This document shows, one piece after another, positions 26,268-34,963 of a stretch of DNA of 64,000 nt. Origin of the DNA: Terasakiispira papahanaumokuakeensis (GTDB taxonomy: Bacteria; Pseudomonadota; Gammaproteobacteria; Pseudomonadales; Halomonadaceae). The position numbers were made by a program, and so were the translations under genes. Numbering within the stretch: position 1 is the stretch's first letter; the number at the start of each line of letters is the position of its first letter. The notes under the pieces are model-generated. The model had not been told where the DNA came from. It ran no database searches and saw only the letters and a program-made list of their open reading frames with translations. Location: contig NZ_MDTQ01000001.1 of the NCBI RefSeq assembly GCF_001709345.1, positions 2,579,202-2,643,201 of the forward strand. The letters are read 5' to 3'.

Positions 26268-27665
26268 ATGAAACACCCAGACCTCACTCGTATTGACTGG
26301 CAGCCCGAGCTCATTAAGCGTTATGACCTTGCGGGCCCACGCTACACGTCATACCCCACAGCACCTCAGTTTCACAGCGGGTTTACTGAGCAGGACTATC
26401 GACAAGCATTGTCAGAAAGCAATGCTTCAGGTGCCCCTTTGTCACTGTATTTCCATATTCCTTTTTGCGCCAAGATTTGCTTTTACTGTGGCTGCAACAA
26501 AATCGCGACCAAAGATACGCGCAAGTGTGAGCCTTACTTGGCCCACTTGATTCAAGAAATGGATATGCTGGCCGCCCATATCGATACACAACGCAGTGTC
26601 GAACAGCTTCATTGGGGCGGTGGTACCCCCACATTCTTATCTGACGAACAAATGCGTCGTTTGATGGATGCGACGCGTGAACGCTTTAACCTGCGGGACG
26701 ATGACCAAGGCGATTACTCGATTGAGCTCGACCCTCGCGAAGTAGGTGATACCACGCTGCCTCTTTTACGTGAGCTTGGGTTTAACCGGGTCAGCATCGG
26801 CGTACAGGATTTAGATCTCGAGGTCCAGCAGGCGATTAACCGTGTACAACCCCGTGAAATGAGCCAACGTGTTCTGGATGAATCACGAGCGCTCGGCTTT
26901 CGCTCAATCAACTTCGATTTAATTTATGGGTTGCCCCATCAGGATCTTGCCCGTTTTAGTGATACCTTAGAGCAAGTGATTGAAATGGGGCCAGACCGCT
27001 TGTCGGTCTTTAACTATGCGCATTTACCCAGCCGCTTTAAACCGCAACGTCGAATTAACGAAGCCGACCTGCCCTCAGCCGATGAGAAGTTGAAAATTCT
27101 TGAACATAGTATTGGCCGATTGGTCAAAGCGGGCTATGTTTACATCGGGATGGATCATTTTGCTAAGCCCGATGACAGTCTCTCATTGGCACAACGTGAA
27201 GGGCGCCTACATCGAAACTTCCAAGGCTACACCACTCATAGTGAGTGCGATCTGTTAGCTATTGGGGCCTCATCGATTGGCCAAGTCGGTCCGACTTATA
27301 TCCAGAACCATCACGATGCAGAGGCTTATCAGGCCAGTATTGGCAACCAGCAGTTTGCCACGATCCGTGGGCTCAAATTAACGCAGGATGATATCATTCG
27401 ACGTGCAGCTATCAATCAGCTGATTTGTCATTTTGAGCTCGATGGCGACACTTTTGGACAACAGCACGACATTGCATTTAATGACTACTTTGCCGATGAG
27501 TTGATCCGGCTTCAGCAGCATGAACAGGATGGGCTTTTAGAACGACAAGGTAATCGTCTTGTCGTCACCCCCGCAGGCCGACTGTTGATTCGAAGTATTT
27601 GCATGGTATTCGATGCTTATCTCAACCAAAGCCAACAAACTCAGAAGTATTCACGTATCATTTAA
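26268..27665 (+). CDS. hemN: Oxygen-independent coproporphyrinogen III oxidase
   Basis: Radical SAM enzyme that makes protoporphyrinogen IX for heme when oxygen is scarce. The [4Fe-4S] ligands are Cys67, Cys71 and Cys74 in PFCAKICFYCGCNK; GGGTPTFL is the usual SAM-site glycine motif, and the N-terminal RYDLAGPRYTSYPTAPQF is specific for HemN rather than HemW. The ATG at 26268 is preferred to the TTG at 26253. The length of 465 residues is normal. The upstream Anr box and downstream anr gene link it to low-oxygen control. Confidence 0.95.
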   Translation: MKHPDLTRIDWQPELIKRYDLAGPRYTSYPTAPQFHSGFTEQDYRQALSESNASGAPLSLYFHIPFCAKICFYCGCNKIATKDTRKCEPYLAHLIQEMDMLAAHIDTQRSVEQLHWGGGTPTFLSDEQMRRLMDATRERFNLRDDDQGDYSIELDPREVGDTTLPLLRELGFNRVSIGVQDLDLEVQQAINRVQPREMSQRVLDESRALGFRSINFDLIYGLPHQDLARFSDTLEQVIEMGPDRLSVFNYAHLPSRFKPQRRINEADLPSADEKLKILEHSIGRLVKAGYVYIGMDHFAKPDDSLSLAQREGRLHRNFQGYTTHSECDLLAIGASSIGQVGPTYIQNHHDAEAYQASIGNQQFATIRGLKLTQDDIIRRAAINQLICHFELDGDTFGQQHDIAFNDYFADELIRLQQHEQDGLLERQGNRLVVTPAGRLLIRSICMVFDAYLNQSQQTQKYSRII

Positions 27666-27797
27666 TATTGATACGCTAAAGATCAATCTTTTAGATTAAT
27701 CGCAGAAATGCAATCGTCGCATTGCGTTAAGTCATAAAAGAGTGATAATGGACACCTATTTCACTCGCAAACCATCCGAATATAGGGAGGGTGTACG

Positions 27798-28580
27798 ATG
27801 CCTAGCCGTCACCTCAAAGGGGGTTGCTTCAGCCTCAGCAAGGAAGCGCGTTGCGTGACCTGCAGTCTTAGCTCCTTATGCCTGCCATTATCACTCAATC
27901 TTGAAGATATCGATCAGCTAGATCGCATCATCAAGCGTCGGCAGCCACTCAAAAAAGGGGAGCATCTGTTCCGTCAAGGCGATGCCTTTGAATGTGTTTA
28001 CGCAGTGCGCTCCGGCAGCCTGAAAAACTACATCATGACCAATGAAGGTGAAGAACAAATTACCAATTTCCATCTACCCAGTGAACTGGTTGGGATGGAT
28101 GGCATTGATTGCGATGTTTACCCCATTTCGGCCAAGGCATTGGAAACCACAACCGTGTGTGAAATTCCATTCACACGTTTGGAAGCACTGGCACATGATT
28201 TACCCGATCTGCGCCAACAGATTTTGCGCATCATGAGTAAAGAGCTCCGTGATGATAAGCAAATGATGATGCTGCTTTCTAAGAAGAATGCAGAAGAGCG
28301 CGTAGCGACCTTCATTTCCAACTTATCCCAGCGATTTAAACGCCGCGGTTATTCTCAGTTCACTTTCCGCTTGCCCATGTCTCGCAATGAAATCGGGAAC
28401 TATCTGGGCCTTGCAGTGGAAACGGTAAGCCGTGTGTTTACACGCTTTCAAAATGCTGAGCTCATTGCTGTAAATGGTAAAGAAGTGCACATTCTCGACA
28501 TGGACCAGCTGATTGAGCTGGCCGGCATGGTCGATTGTGGCAGCGCACAACCCCCGGAAAAAATCGCAGCAGCACAATAA
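27798..28580 (+). CDS. anr: Oxygen-sensing regulator Anr/Fnr
   Basis: CRP/FNR-family activator with an oxygen-labile [4Fe-4S] cluster. The N-terminal cysteines (Cys10, 19, 22, 28) and Cys121 in TTTVCEIPF match the Fnr ligand pattern of three N-terminal Cys plus a central one. The recognition helix MSRNEIGNYLGLAVETVSRVF has the E--SR signature of Fnr. The cyclic-nucleotide-fold sensory domain spans about residues 50-140. The ribosome site AGGGAGG is strong. It sits directly after hemN and downstream of cco, its likely targets. Confidence 0.94.
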   Translation: MPSRHLKGGCFSLSKEARCVTCSLSSLCLPLSLNLEDIDQLDRIIKRRQPLKKGEHLFRQGDAFECVYAVRSGSLKNYIMTNEGEEQITNFHLPSELVGMDGIDCDVYPISAKALETTTVCEIPFTRLEALAHDLPDLRQQILRIMSKELRDDKQMMMLLSKKNAEERVATFISNLSQRFKRRGYSQFTFRLPMSRNEIGNYLGLAVETVSRVFTRFQNAELIAVNGKEVHILDMDQLIELAGMVDCGSAQPPEKIAAAQ

Positions 28581-28716
28581 TGCGATGATTTTGGGTTACA
28601 CTTAATATCAGCAATTATTGATTTAATATCGCCTTGATTAAAAAAGCTTAATACAGGATCGGCACAGGCCATTGGAATGCGACACCCAGTGGCCATTGAA
28701 TATGCGGAGAATGGTC

Positions 28717-29274
28717 ATGGCTGAAGATTTCGCGCTTAAAGCGCTTGTCAGGCGTTTATCTGGATCATCCTCATCACGGGCCACACCCTTATCACGAGTA
28801 GAATGCGACTTCAGTCGCATTCTATCGGATCCCAAAGCGCTTCATCGTGCCATCGGCATGTTGATGCAGCGTTATATCGGTTCAGAAATCACTCACATTT
28901 TGGCGCTACCAGGCCAAGGCTGCCTATTGGGTGCGTTGCTCGCTTATCAACTAAATCTCCCCCTCATCTCAATTTGCTCCCCGGAAGATTTCCCTGAGGA
29001 CGAGCGCCTAGTCTTACCCGATACCGACCCAGCACGCCCGCTGGCAATTCGTAAGGATCAACTGGTGGCAGGGGATCGCGTTTTACTCTTCGATGGGGTC
29101 ATCGCCACAGGCACGACGTTTATCGCTGCCAGCACCTTGGTTCGACAACAAAATGCCAACATCAGTGAAGTCGCCGCGATCGCAGATTTCCCTGATTATG
29201 GCGGACGCCAACGGCTATTAGATATGGAAATCCCGGCTTTTAGCTTAATGGCTTTTGATGCGGACGAGCTTTAA
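28717..29274 (+). CDS. apt: Adenine phosphoribosyltransferase-like protein
   Basis: A 185-residue type I phosphoribosyltransferase; the apt call rests on length, on ILALPGQGCLLGALLA near the middle and on its place next to anr, as in pseudomonads. The PRPP-binding loop reads VLLFDGVIATGTTF, where most Apt proteins have two acidic residues before the hydrophobic pair; here the second is Gly, so activity on adenine is less certain. The start at 28717 follows GGAG. The end of the gene (AGCTTTAACAAATA) is repeated twice more just downstream. Confidence 0.75.
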   Translation: MAEDFALKALVRRLSGSSSSRATPLSRVECDFSRILSDPKALHRAIGMLMQRYIGSEITHILALPGQGCLLGALLAYQLNLPLISICSPEDFPEDERLVLPDTDPARPLAIRKDQLVAGDRVLLFDGVIATGTTFIAASTLVRQQNANISEVAAIADFPDYGGRQRLLDMEIPAFSLMAFDADEL

Positions 29275-29307
29275 CAAATAAGCTTTGAAAAATAAGCTTT
29301 AACAACA
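29267..29307. repeat. 14-bp tandem repeat starting inside the apt stop
   Basis: AGCTTTAACAAATA (which includes the apt stop codon), AGCTTTGAAAAATA and AGCTTTAACAACA follow each other directly. Confidence 0.8.
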
Positions 29308-29330
29308 AGCGGTATTGAGCGGCGGGAGGA

Positions 29331-29358
29331 TCAAGGCTTAGATGCGCCTAAGCCTTGA
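29331..29358. terminator. Inverted repeat between convergent apt and ttcA
   Basis: TCAAGGCTTAG and CTAAGCCTTGA are perfect 11-bp arms around a 6-nt loop. No T run follows on either strand, so termination would have to be of an atypical kind; the position between convergent genes still suggests a two-way end signal. Confidence 0.45.
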
Positions 29359-29373
29359 ATACTTGAATCAACA

Positions 29374-30330
29374 CTAGGCCTTATAAGCCAGCATATCCAG
29401 TGCTTCAATACGTTGAGATTGTTGCTTCTCACGCTTGGCTTCGAGACCTTCGAAATCGAATAACTCTCGATCCGCCAATTGGCTGGGGGCCACATTCTGA
29501 ACCGCTCGAAACATATTTTCGAGACGCCCAGGATGCGCTCGTTTCCAAGTCTGCAACATGTCTTTAATGACCTGACGTTGCAGACCATCTTGAGAGCCAC
29601 ATAAGTTACAGGGAATAATTGGAAACTCTCGGGCTTCTGCAAAGGCCTCAATATCGGGCTCTTCACAATACGCTAACGGGCGAATCACAATATGCTTGCC
29701 ATCGTCTGATAACAGCTTAGGGGGCATGGCTTTGAGGGTACCGCCAAAAAACATATTCAAAAATAGTGTTTCAAGAATATCGTCGCGGTGGTGCCCCAGT
29801 GCAATTTTAGTCGCACCGATCTCTTCGGCATAGCCGTATAAAGTGCCCCGGCGCAGGCGAGAACAGAGACCGCAAGTGGTTTTACCTTCGGGCACCACCT
29901 CTTTGACGATCGAGTAAGTATCTCGCTCAATGATGTGATAAGGCACACCGACCGATTCTAAATAAGCGGGCAGGATATGCTCTGGGAACCCAGGTTGCTT
30001 TTGATCCAGGTTCACCGCAATCACATCAAACTGGATCGGAGCACTTTTTTGTAGGCCCAATAGAATATCCAGCATGGTGTAAGAGTCCTTTCCTCCGGAT
30101 AAACATACCATGACCTTATCGCCGTCACGGATCATGTCATAATCACCGATCGCCTGGCCGACTTGGCGACGAAGCCGTTTTTGTAGCTTATTGAACTCAC
30201 GTTTTTGCTTGGGCAGCAAATCCTGCATCGGGATCACCACAGTCTGACTGGAGGAGGGAAATAGGAACGGCCCACGTTGTACCCAATCCGTGGCAAAAAG
30301 TAAACGCTGGACTCGTTTTCCTTCTCTCAT
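29374..30330 (-). CDS. ttcA: tRNA 2-thiocytidine(32) synthetase
   Basis: Adds sulfur to cytidine 32 of certain tRNAs using ATP. It has the PP-loop [10 protein letters not shown] and the two CxxC motifs [10 protein letters not shown] and CNLCGSQ that hold the Fe-S cluster. The region [20 protein letters not shown] matches the family start, so an internal start at 30228 ([12 protein letters not shown]) is possible; the ATG at 30330 has a better AGGGG ribosome site but adds 34 residues. It is convergent with apt. Confidence 0.92.
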   Translation of the reverse strand: MREGKRVQRLLFATDWVQRGPFLFPSSSQTVVIPMQDLLPKQKREFNKLQKRLRRQVGQAIGDYDMIRDGDKVMVCLSGGKDSYTMLDILLGLQKSAPIQFDVIAVNLDQKQPGFPEHILPAYLESVGVPYHIIERDTYSIVKEVVPEGKTTCGLCSRLRRGTLYGYAEEIGATKIALGHHRDDILETLFLNMFFGGTLKAMPPKLLSDDGKHIVIRPLAYCEEPDIEAFAEAREFPIIPCNLCGSQDGLQRQVIKDMLQTWKRAHPGRLENMFRAVQNVAPSQLADRELFDFEGLEAKREKQQSQRIEALDMLAYKA

Positions 30331-30446
30331 ACCCCTGCTAACATGAGAGACTGAACTTATGTAAGTTCACGATCATCAGTTCAGGCGTATTAAGTCAATT
30401 CATCGCCTGAATGCTGCCTGTAACGGCATATAATTGGATGGATGCA

Positions 30447-31049
30447 ATGACAGTATTGCAAGAAAGCCGCCTGTTTGGTGAGTTAGTTGAAATCCTTCAG
30501 CAATATCCCGAAGGCGTTAACGAACATACACTCCTCAAATCATTGGATGAACGAGGCGCCGTCAACCTGGATGAGGACACTTTCCGGGATACGGTCAAGC
30601 TCTTCCGCACACATTTCCTACTCTATAACGCTCTTTACCAACTTCGTGACCAACTTTGGCGTGAGGCGCGAGGACATTTGGAAATCACGGCAGTTCGCAT
30701 TCAGTTGATGGCCTACCACCCAGGTCAATCAGGTCTCGAAGAACACGACCCCATGCGTGATTATTACCTCGATATCGATATGCTGGAGAAAACGACTGAG
30801 CAAGATATCGAATCAGCCTTGAATAATTTCTGGAAACGGCTGCATGAAGAAAGCATCTTCAGCAGCGGTGGGTTACAGGCGAAGGCATTACAAACGCTGG
30901 GCCTCAAAGAAGGATGCCCGGCACCAGAAATTAAACGCGCTTATCGACGACTATGTATGCGACACCACCCTGACCGAGGCGGTGATCCAGAGCGTCTTCA
31001 GGAAATTAACGAGGCCATGGAAATTCTGCGCCCCATGGTAAGGCCCTAA
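30447..31049 (+). CDS. DnaJ-related protein with a C-terminal J domain
   Basis: About 200 residues. The C-terminal 55 residues form a J domain (LGLKEGCPAPEIKRAYRRL, then MRHHPDRGGDPE) with the HPD tripeptide that stimulates DnaK-type chaperones. The N-terminal part (FGELVEILQQYPEGVNEHTLLKSL and EDTFRDTVKLFRTHFLLYNALYQLRDQL, cited in parts) matches the 'DNA-J related' domain of gammaproteobacteria. No membrane segment is seen, unlike DjlA. Starts at 30438 or 30447 are both possible. Partner and substrate are unknown. Confidence 0.82.
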   Translation: MTVLQESRLFGELVEILQQYPEGVNEHTLLKSLDERGAVNLDEDTFRDTVKLFRTHFLLYNALYQLRDQLWREARGHLEITAVRIQLMAYHPGQSGLEEHDPMRDYYLDIDMLEKTTEQDIESALNNFWKRLHEESIFSSGGLQAKALQTLGLKEGCPAPEIKRAYRRLCMRHHPDRGGDPERLQEINEAMEILRPMVRP

Positions 31050-31195
31050 GGGGATCAGACTGAAAATACGCGATTCACATTAGGTAAGTACGAGATAAGA
31101 GTATGCCACTGAGGTAAGGTGCGGTTTATTACGGCATCGAGTATGGCCATATCACGATAGGCCCTTAAGGATACTGTCAGCTTATTGAGGATCTT

Positions 31196-32326
31196 ATGAT
31201 CGCATTTAGACCCCAGCTTCTCGCCATAATGTTATGGCTTATTAGCTCACTACTTTTTAGTCCACTACTTTGGGCTGCCAATTCCGCCTCTTCAACGGAG
31301 ACAGCACCATCGGTCTATCATGCGGCGATCCTGATTTATCATCATGTCAGCGAACAGTCTCCGCCCTCGACCAGCGTCTCGCCTGATCGTTTTCGGACTC
31401 ACCTGGATTTACTGGATGAACAAGGCTACACCGTTTGGCCATTACAAAAGGTCATGCAAACAATCAGCCAACGACAACCCATGCCGGACAAAGTCGTTGC
31501 GCTCACTTTTGATGATGGCTACGAAGATGTCTATCAAAATGCCTGGCCACTATTAAAACGCCGAAAATTGCCCTTTACCGTCTTTGTTAGCGGCGCCTAC
31601 ATCAACCAGCACCCCTTATATTTGACCTGGGAACAGCTCAAAGAGATGCAGGACACAGGATTAATGACGGTGGGCAATCATACCGCGTCTCACCCCCACA
31701 TGATTCGACGTCAAGAGGATGAGAGCCGGGCAGACTGGCTCAAGCGGATGCAACGCGAGATTAACCTGAATGAATCACTGATTAAGAAGTTCTTAGGCGC
31801 TTCAACGCCCTTTTTCGCCTTCCCCTATGGTGAAAGCAACCCGGATCTGGAACGGCTAGTGCGTCAAATGGGGTATATGGGATTTGGCCAACAAACCGGT
31901 ACGGCAAGTTTGTATACCGGCTTATCTCTAATCCCTCGCATTGCGGCCAACGGTCTTTACTCCAACCCTTCGACATTGATCACCAAGCTCAATAGCCTGC
32001 CATTACCGGTGAAAAACGTACAACCCGCGTCAGGTGTTTTGGAAGCCGACCAAACACGGCCTGAGCTGACATTTGATTTATATCCGGGTGAATACGATCC
32101 CAACCAACTCCGCTGCTATGGTGGCGATGGCCATGAAATTGAGACTCAGCACCAAGCGCTTAAAGCGGGCGGCTACCGGGTCAAAGTCATCACCGATCGT
32201 GATTTGTCGCCCGGCAGAACACGCTATAACTGTACCGCCCCTAGCCAGCAACAAGCGCGTTACTTTTGGTTTTCAAAACAATGGATGCTGCCGAATCCCA
32301 ACGGCCAATGGTATCAGGAGCACTAA
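31196..32326 (+). CDS. Secreted polysaccharide deacetylase (CE4)
   Basis: A 376-residue exported protein with an N-terminal signal sequence (LLAIMLWLISSLLFSPLLWA). The NodB-type domain from about residue 70 shows the catalytic and metal motifs TFDDGYEDVY and GNHTASHPHM and the later FAFPYGESN. A C-terminal beta-rich domain (from about 290) may bind sugar. It probably removes acetyl groups from a cell-envelope or biofilm polysaccharide, similar to PgaB's N-terminal half; the true substrate cannot be read from the sequence. It stands alone and ends in a strong terminator. Confidence 0.85.
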   Translation: MIAFRPQLLAIMLWLISSLLFSPLLWAANSASSTETAPSVYHAAILIYHHVSEQSPPSTSVSPDRFRTHLDLLDEQGYTVWPLQKVMQTISQRQPMPDKVVALTFDDGYEDVYQNAWPLLKRRKLPFTVFVSGAYINQHPLYLTWEQLKEMQDTGLMTVGNHTASHPHMIRRQEDESRADWLKRMQREINLNESLIKKFLGASTPFFAFPYGESNPDLERLVRQMGYMGFGQQTGTASLYTGLSLIPRIAANGLYSNPSTLITKLNSLPLPVKNVQPASGVLEADQTRPELTFDLYPGEYDPNQLRCYGGDGHEIETQHQALKAGGYRVKVITDRDLSPGRTRYNCTAPSQQQARYFWFSKQWMLPNPNGQWYQEH

Positions 32327-32346
32327 AGTGGTTGTCGCTCTATGGG

Positions 32347-32374
32347 CCTGAGGCGTTAACGCCTCAGGTTTTTT
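32347..32374 (+). terminator. Terminator after the polysaccharide deacetylase
   Basis: CCTGAGGCGTTAACGCCTCAGG is a 22-bp perfect palindrome followed by six T. Confidence 0.9.
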
Positions 32375-32377
32375 AAT

Positions 32378-32447
32378 GCGCTCGCGAGTTCAGCACTTAG
32401 TGCGCTTGAGAGTTCAGCACATAGTGCACTTGAGAGCTCAGTACTGA
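32378..32447. repeat. 24-bp tandem repeat, 3 copies
   Basis: Units begin GCGCTCGCGAGTTCAGCAC, GCGCTTGAGAGTTCAGCAC and GCACTTGAGAGCTCAGTAC, each 24 bp apart. The array fills the gap between the terminator and the end of the convergent ATPase gene. Confidence 0.85.
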
Positions 32448-33329
32448 TTAAAGCCCTAGCTGATGCCGCCCTAAATAATCACGAACAAATTGCCAAGCCA
32501 CACGCCCTGAACGCGCGCCACGCGTACGGAACCATAGTAGCGCTTCCTCCTGCGCAGCCTCGACTTGCTCTGAAGACAAGCCAAAGTGGGCTAACCAATG
32601 ATTCACGGCCCTTAAGTAATCATCCTGACTGAACGGATAGAAACTCAACCAAAGGCCAAAGCGCTCAGATAAAGAGACCTTTTCTTCGGTCGTATCTCCA
32701 GGATGAATTTCACCATCATGGCCTTGCTGGGCTTCCAGGTTTTCACTCATCTGCTCAGGCAGTAAGTGGCGCCGATTGGAGGTGGCATAGACCAGCATGT
32801 TCGGCGCTGTACCACTAAGGGCACCATCTAAGGCACTTTTGAGCGCTTTGTAATGATCATCACCAGCTTCAAACGATAAATCATCACAAAATAGGATAAA
32901 GTATTCTGAACGGCGGCGAACAACATCGACCAAGAGCCTTAAATCGGCCAAGTCATGCTTATCGATTTCAATGAGCCGCAGTCCCTGGGTCTGAAACTCT
33001 GCCAAGCAAGCTTTAACCAGCGACGATTTCCCTGTGCCACGGGCGCCCGTTAACAACACATTATTGGCCGGGTATCCAGCGATAAACTGCTGTGTGTTGC
33101 GACGAATAGCGTCTCGTTGGCGCTCAATATTCTGCAAGTCGTCAAATTCAATTAAGGCGGGATTTTCAATGGGCACTAAACGCCCCCCGACAGCCGATCC
33201 ACGATTGGATTCCCAACGATAAGCCGGCACCTCTTGATCGGGGAAGACCACGGATGCCTGACCACTCAGCGACTCTAGCGCATTGGCAATCCGGGTAAGC
33301 TGAGTCGTGACGGCATTCAGATCACTCAC
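32448..33329 (-). CDS. DUF815-family AAA ATPase
   Basis: A 293-residue ATPase with Walker A GARGTGKSSL near residue 95 and Walker B FILFCDDLSF near 150, followed by YATSNRRHLLPE as a sensor region. The layout matches DUF815 proteins, an AAA+ family of unknown job. The start codon is GTG, supported by an ACAGGAG ribosome site. The region 22-90 before the ATPase is predicted to be adapter-like. It lies 29 bp downstream of the mltC-like gene on the same strand, so they may share a transcript. Confidence 0.85.
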   Translation of the reverse strand: MSDLNAVTTQLTRIANALESLSGQASVVFPDQEVPAYRWESNRGSAVGGRLVPIENPALIEFDDLQNIERQRDAIRRNTQQFIAGYPANNVLLTGARGTGKSSLVKACLAEFQTQGLRLIEIDKHDLADLRLLVDVVRRRSEYFILFCDDLSFEAGDDHYKALKSALDGALSGTAPNMLVYATSNRRHLLPEQMSENLEAQQGHDGEIHPGDTTEEKVSLSERFGLWLSFYPFSQDDYLRAVNHWLAHFGLSSEQVEAAQEEALLWFRTRGARSGRVAWQFVRDYLGRHQLGL

Positions 33330-33358
33330 AGTGTAACTCCTGTTTTTGAGTTTATTAT

Positions 33359-34930
33359 TCAGTGCGCACTGGCCAACGCAGGCCCTTGGCCACCACTTTG
33401 ATAATGTCGTTTGGCTGTGGTGACTTTCTCAAGATAACGCCGTGCTTCGCTACTGGGGTGATTATGGCGTAGCTTCTGATACACCTGCTCAGGCGATAAC
33501 CGATTGATCATCTCAACGGCCTGGGTGCGATTGCGACTGAAAGTGCGTAACACATTGCCCGCACCACCGTTGTAGCCAGAAATCATGGCATATTCGCGTG
33601 CAGTCGGATTACGAATCTTATTGAGGTAGTTGTCGCGCAAGATGCTGAGATAAGCGGTTCCGGTATCAATATTATTCGCCGGATTAAACAAATAATCCCG
33701 AGTGGGCTGATCATGGCGTTTTTTGATCCGCTGGAATACATCACGCCCAGCTGTCGCAGGCACAACCTGCATCAACCCATAGGCCGGAATATGGCTGGTG
33801 GCATAAGGGTTGAAGCTGGATTCGGTTTCCATAATCGCATAAATCAAAGGTTCCGAAATTTGGTACCGCTCACTGGCTTGTCTCACCAGTGTTTCATAAC
33901 GATGGCCACGCACCTGAACGTGATTGTCAATCAGCGGAATCTCAACGCGATAAACTAGTTGGCCATCTTCCTCAACCTGCTCCACCCGATGATTCACCAA
34001 CCACTCAGCATAACGATTGGCTCGCCAGGGCCATTTGACAGGAACGCCGTCTTGGTCCTTCACCTGACCGGAGAGTAAATAAGGGCCATCGTAATCAATC
34101 CGACGATCACTGAATAAGTTGGGATCATCCGCGTTTAAGGGGGTCAGCAGGGTCGTCACGATGGCTTCTTTTAATCGTGCTTTAGGGTCCGCCTGATCGA
34201 CGGTCTCGACCACAACTTTGCCACCGGTAAAGTCCATATCCCCGCGGCTTTTATAATTATCCGAATACTTTACAAATTGCTTTTTACCCGAGGTCAGCAC
34301 ATTACCTGAACCCCATTGCTTCGACACTTGCTGCTGCAATGAAGCCAGCTCACGCTTATAGTGCTTGAGCTCAGTTTCAAGCGCGACGATACGATCTTGA
34401 TATTGCCCAAAATCCTGTGAAAGGTTGGGGTATCGATCTAACCAGGTATCCTGGGTATCGTCTTGATCCTTATCGTTTTGCCCCTTAGAAGCTCGCTGCG
34501 AACCGGTAATCGCGGGCTCTGCCGCAGCAGCAGGCTGAGGTTTAGGCGCCGAAGCGATCACCGGGGTTGGCTTTGGGGGCGAAGACTCACTGACCGGAGG
34601 TGTCGAATCCTCAATATTATCTTCGCGTAATGGCACACCCTCTTGTGGATCTGCGGGCATCACCTTAACCCGCGTATCACCTTCATCCGCGGGGCTCGCT
34701 TTCACCTCAGGAGTGGAACGAGGCTTTTTGGGGCGGGAGGGCCGAGTCGCCGGGCGCGGCTCGGGAGAGGCAGGCTTTGAGCCCGCCTCTGTTGAACGTG
34801 TTTCCCAATGGCCACTGGTCGAAACAGCACTGGGGCCATCAGATATGTGCGTTGAAGTGCCAGCCGGCATTCCCATACAACCACTTAACAATATGCTGCC
34901 CACCCAGCCGGCACCTAACCAAAATCGCAT
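33359..34930 (-). CDS. MltC-like membrane-bound lytic murein transglycosylase with a long linker
   Basis: Cleaves peptidoglycan glycan strands at the outer membrane. The N-terminal lipobox LLSGC makes it a lipoprotein. A DUF3393-like domain (about residues 185-330) precedes the SLT domain, which has the catalytic Glu in METESSFNPYATS, then AYGLMQVVPATAGRDVF and SGYNGGAGNVLRTF. At 523 residues it is much longer than E. coli MltC (359); the surplus is a Pro/Ser/Lys/Glu-rich stretch at about 25-160 that looks disordered, with a short coiled-coil near 175-200. A GGAG ribosome site supports the start. Confidence 0.88.
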   Translation of the reverse strand: MRFWLGAGWVGSILLSGCMGMPAGTSTHISDGPSAVSTSGHWETRSTEAGSKPASPEPRPATRPSRPKKPRSTPEVKASPADEGDTRVKVMPADPQEGVPLREDNIEDSTPPVSESSPPKPTPVIASAPKPQPAAAAEPAITGSQRASKGQNDKDQDDTQDTWLDRYPNLSQDFGQYQDRIVALETELKHYKRELASLQQQVSKQWGSGNVLTSGKKQFVKYSDNYKSRGDMDFTGGKVVVETVDQADPKARLKEAIVTTLLTPLNADDPNLFSDRRIDYDGPYLLSGQVKDQDGVPVKWPWRANRYAEWLVNHRVEQVEEDGQLVYRVEIPLIDNHVQVRGHRYETLVRQASERYQISEPLIYAIMETESSFNPYATSHIPAYGLMQVVPATAGRDVFQRIKKRHDQPTRDYLFNPANNIDTGTAYLSILRDNYLNKIRNPTAREYAMISGYNGGAGNVLRTFSRNRTQAVEMINRLSPEQVYQKLRHNHPSSEARRYLEKVTTAKRHYQSGGQGPALASAH

Positions 34931-34963
34931 TATGGGTATCTCCTATGAAGCCTCGCGCATCAC

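Noticed and set aside
27666-27797. Anr box before anr (TTGAT and ATCAA halves)
   Set aside because: The halves are 9 bp apart rather than 4, so the spacing does not fit an Fnr-type dimer.
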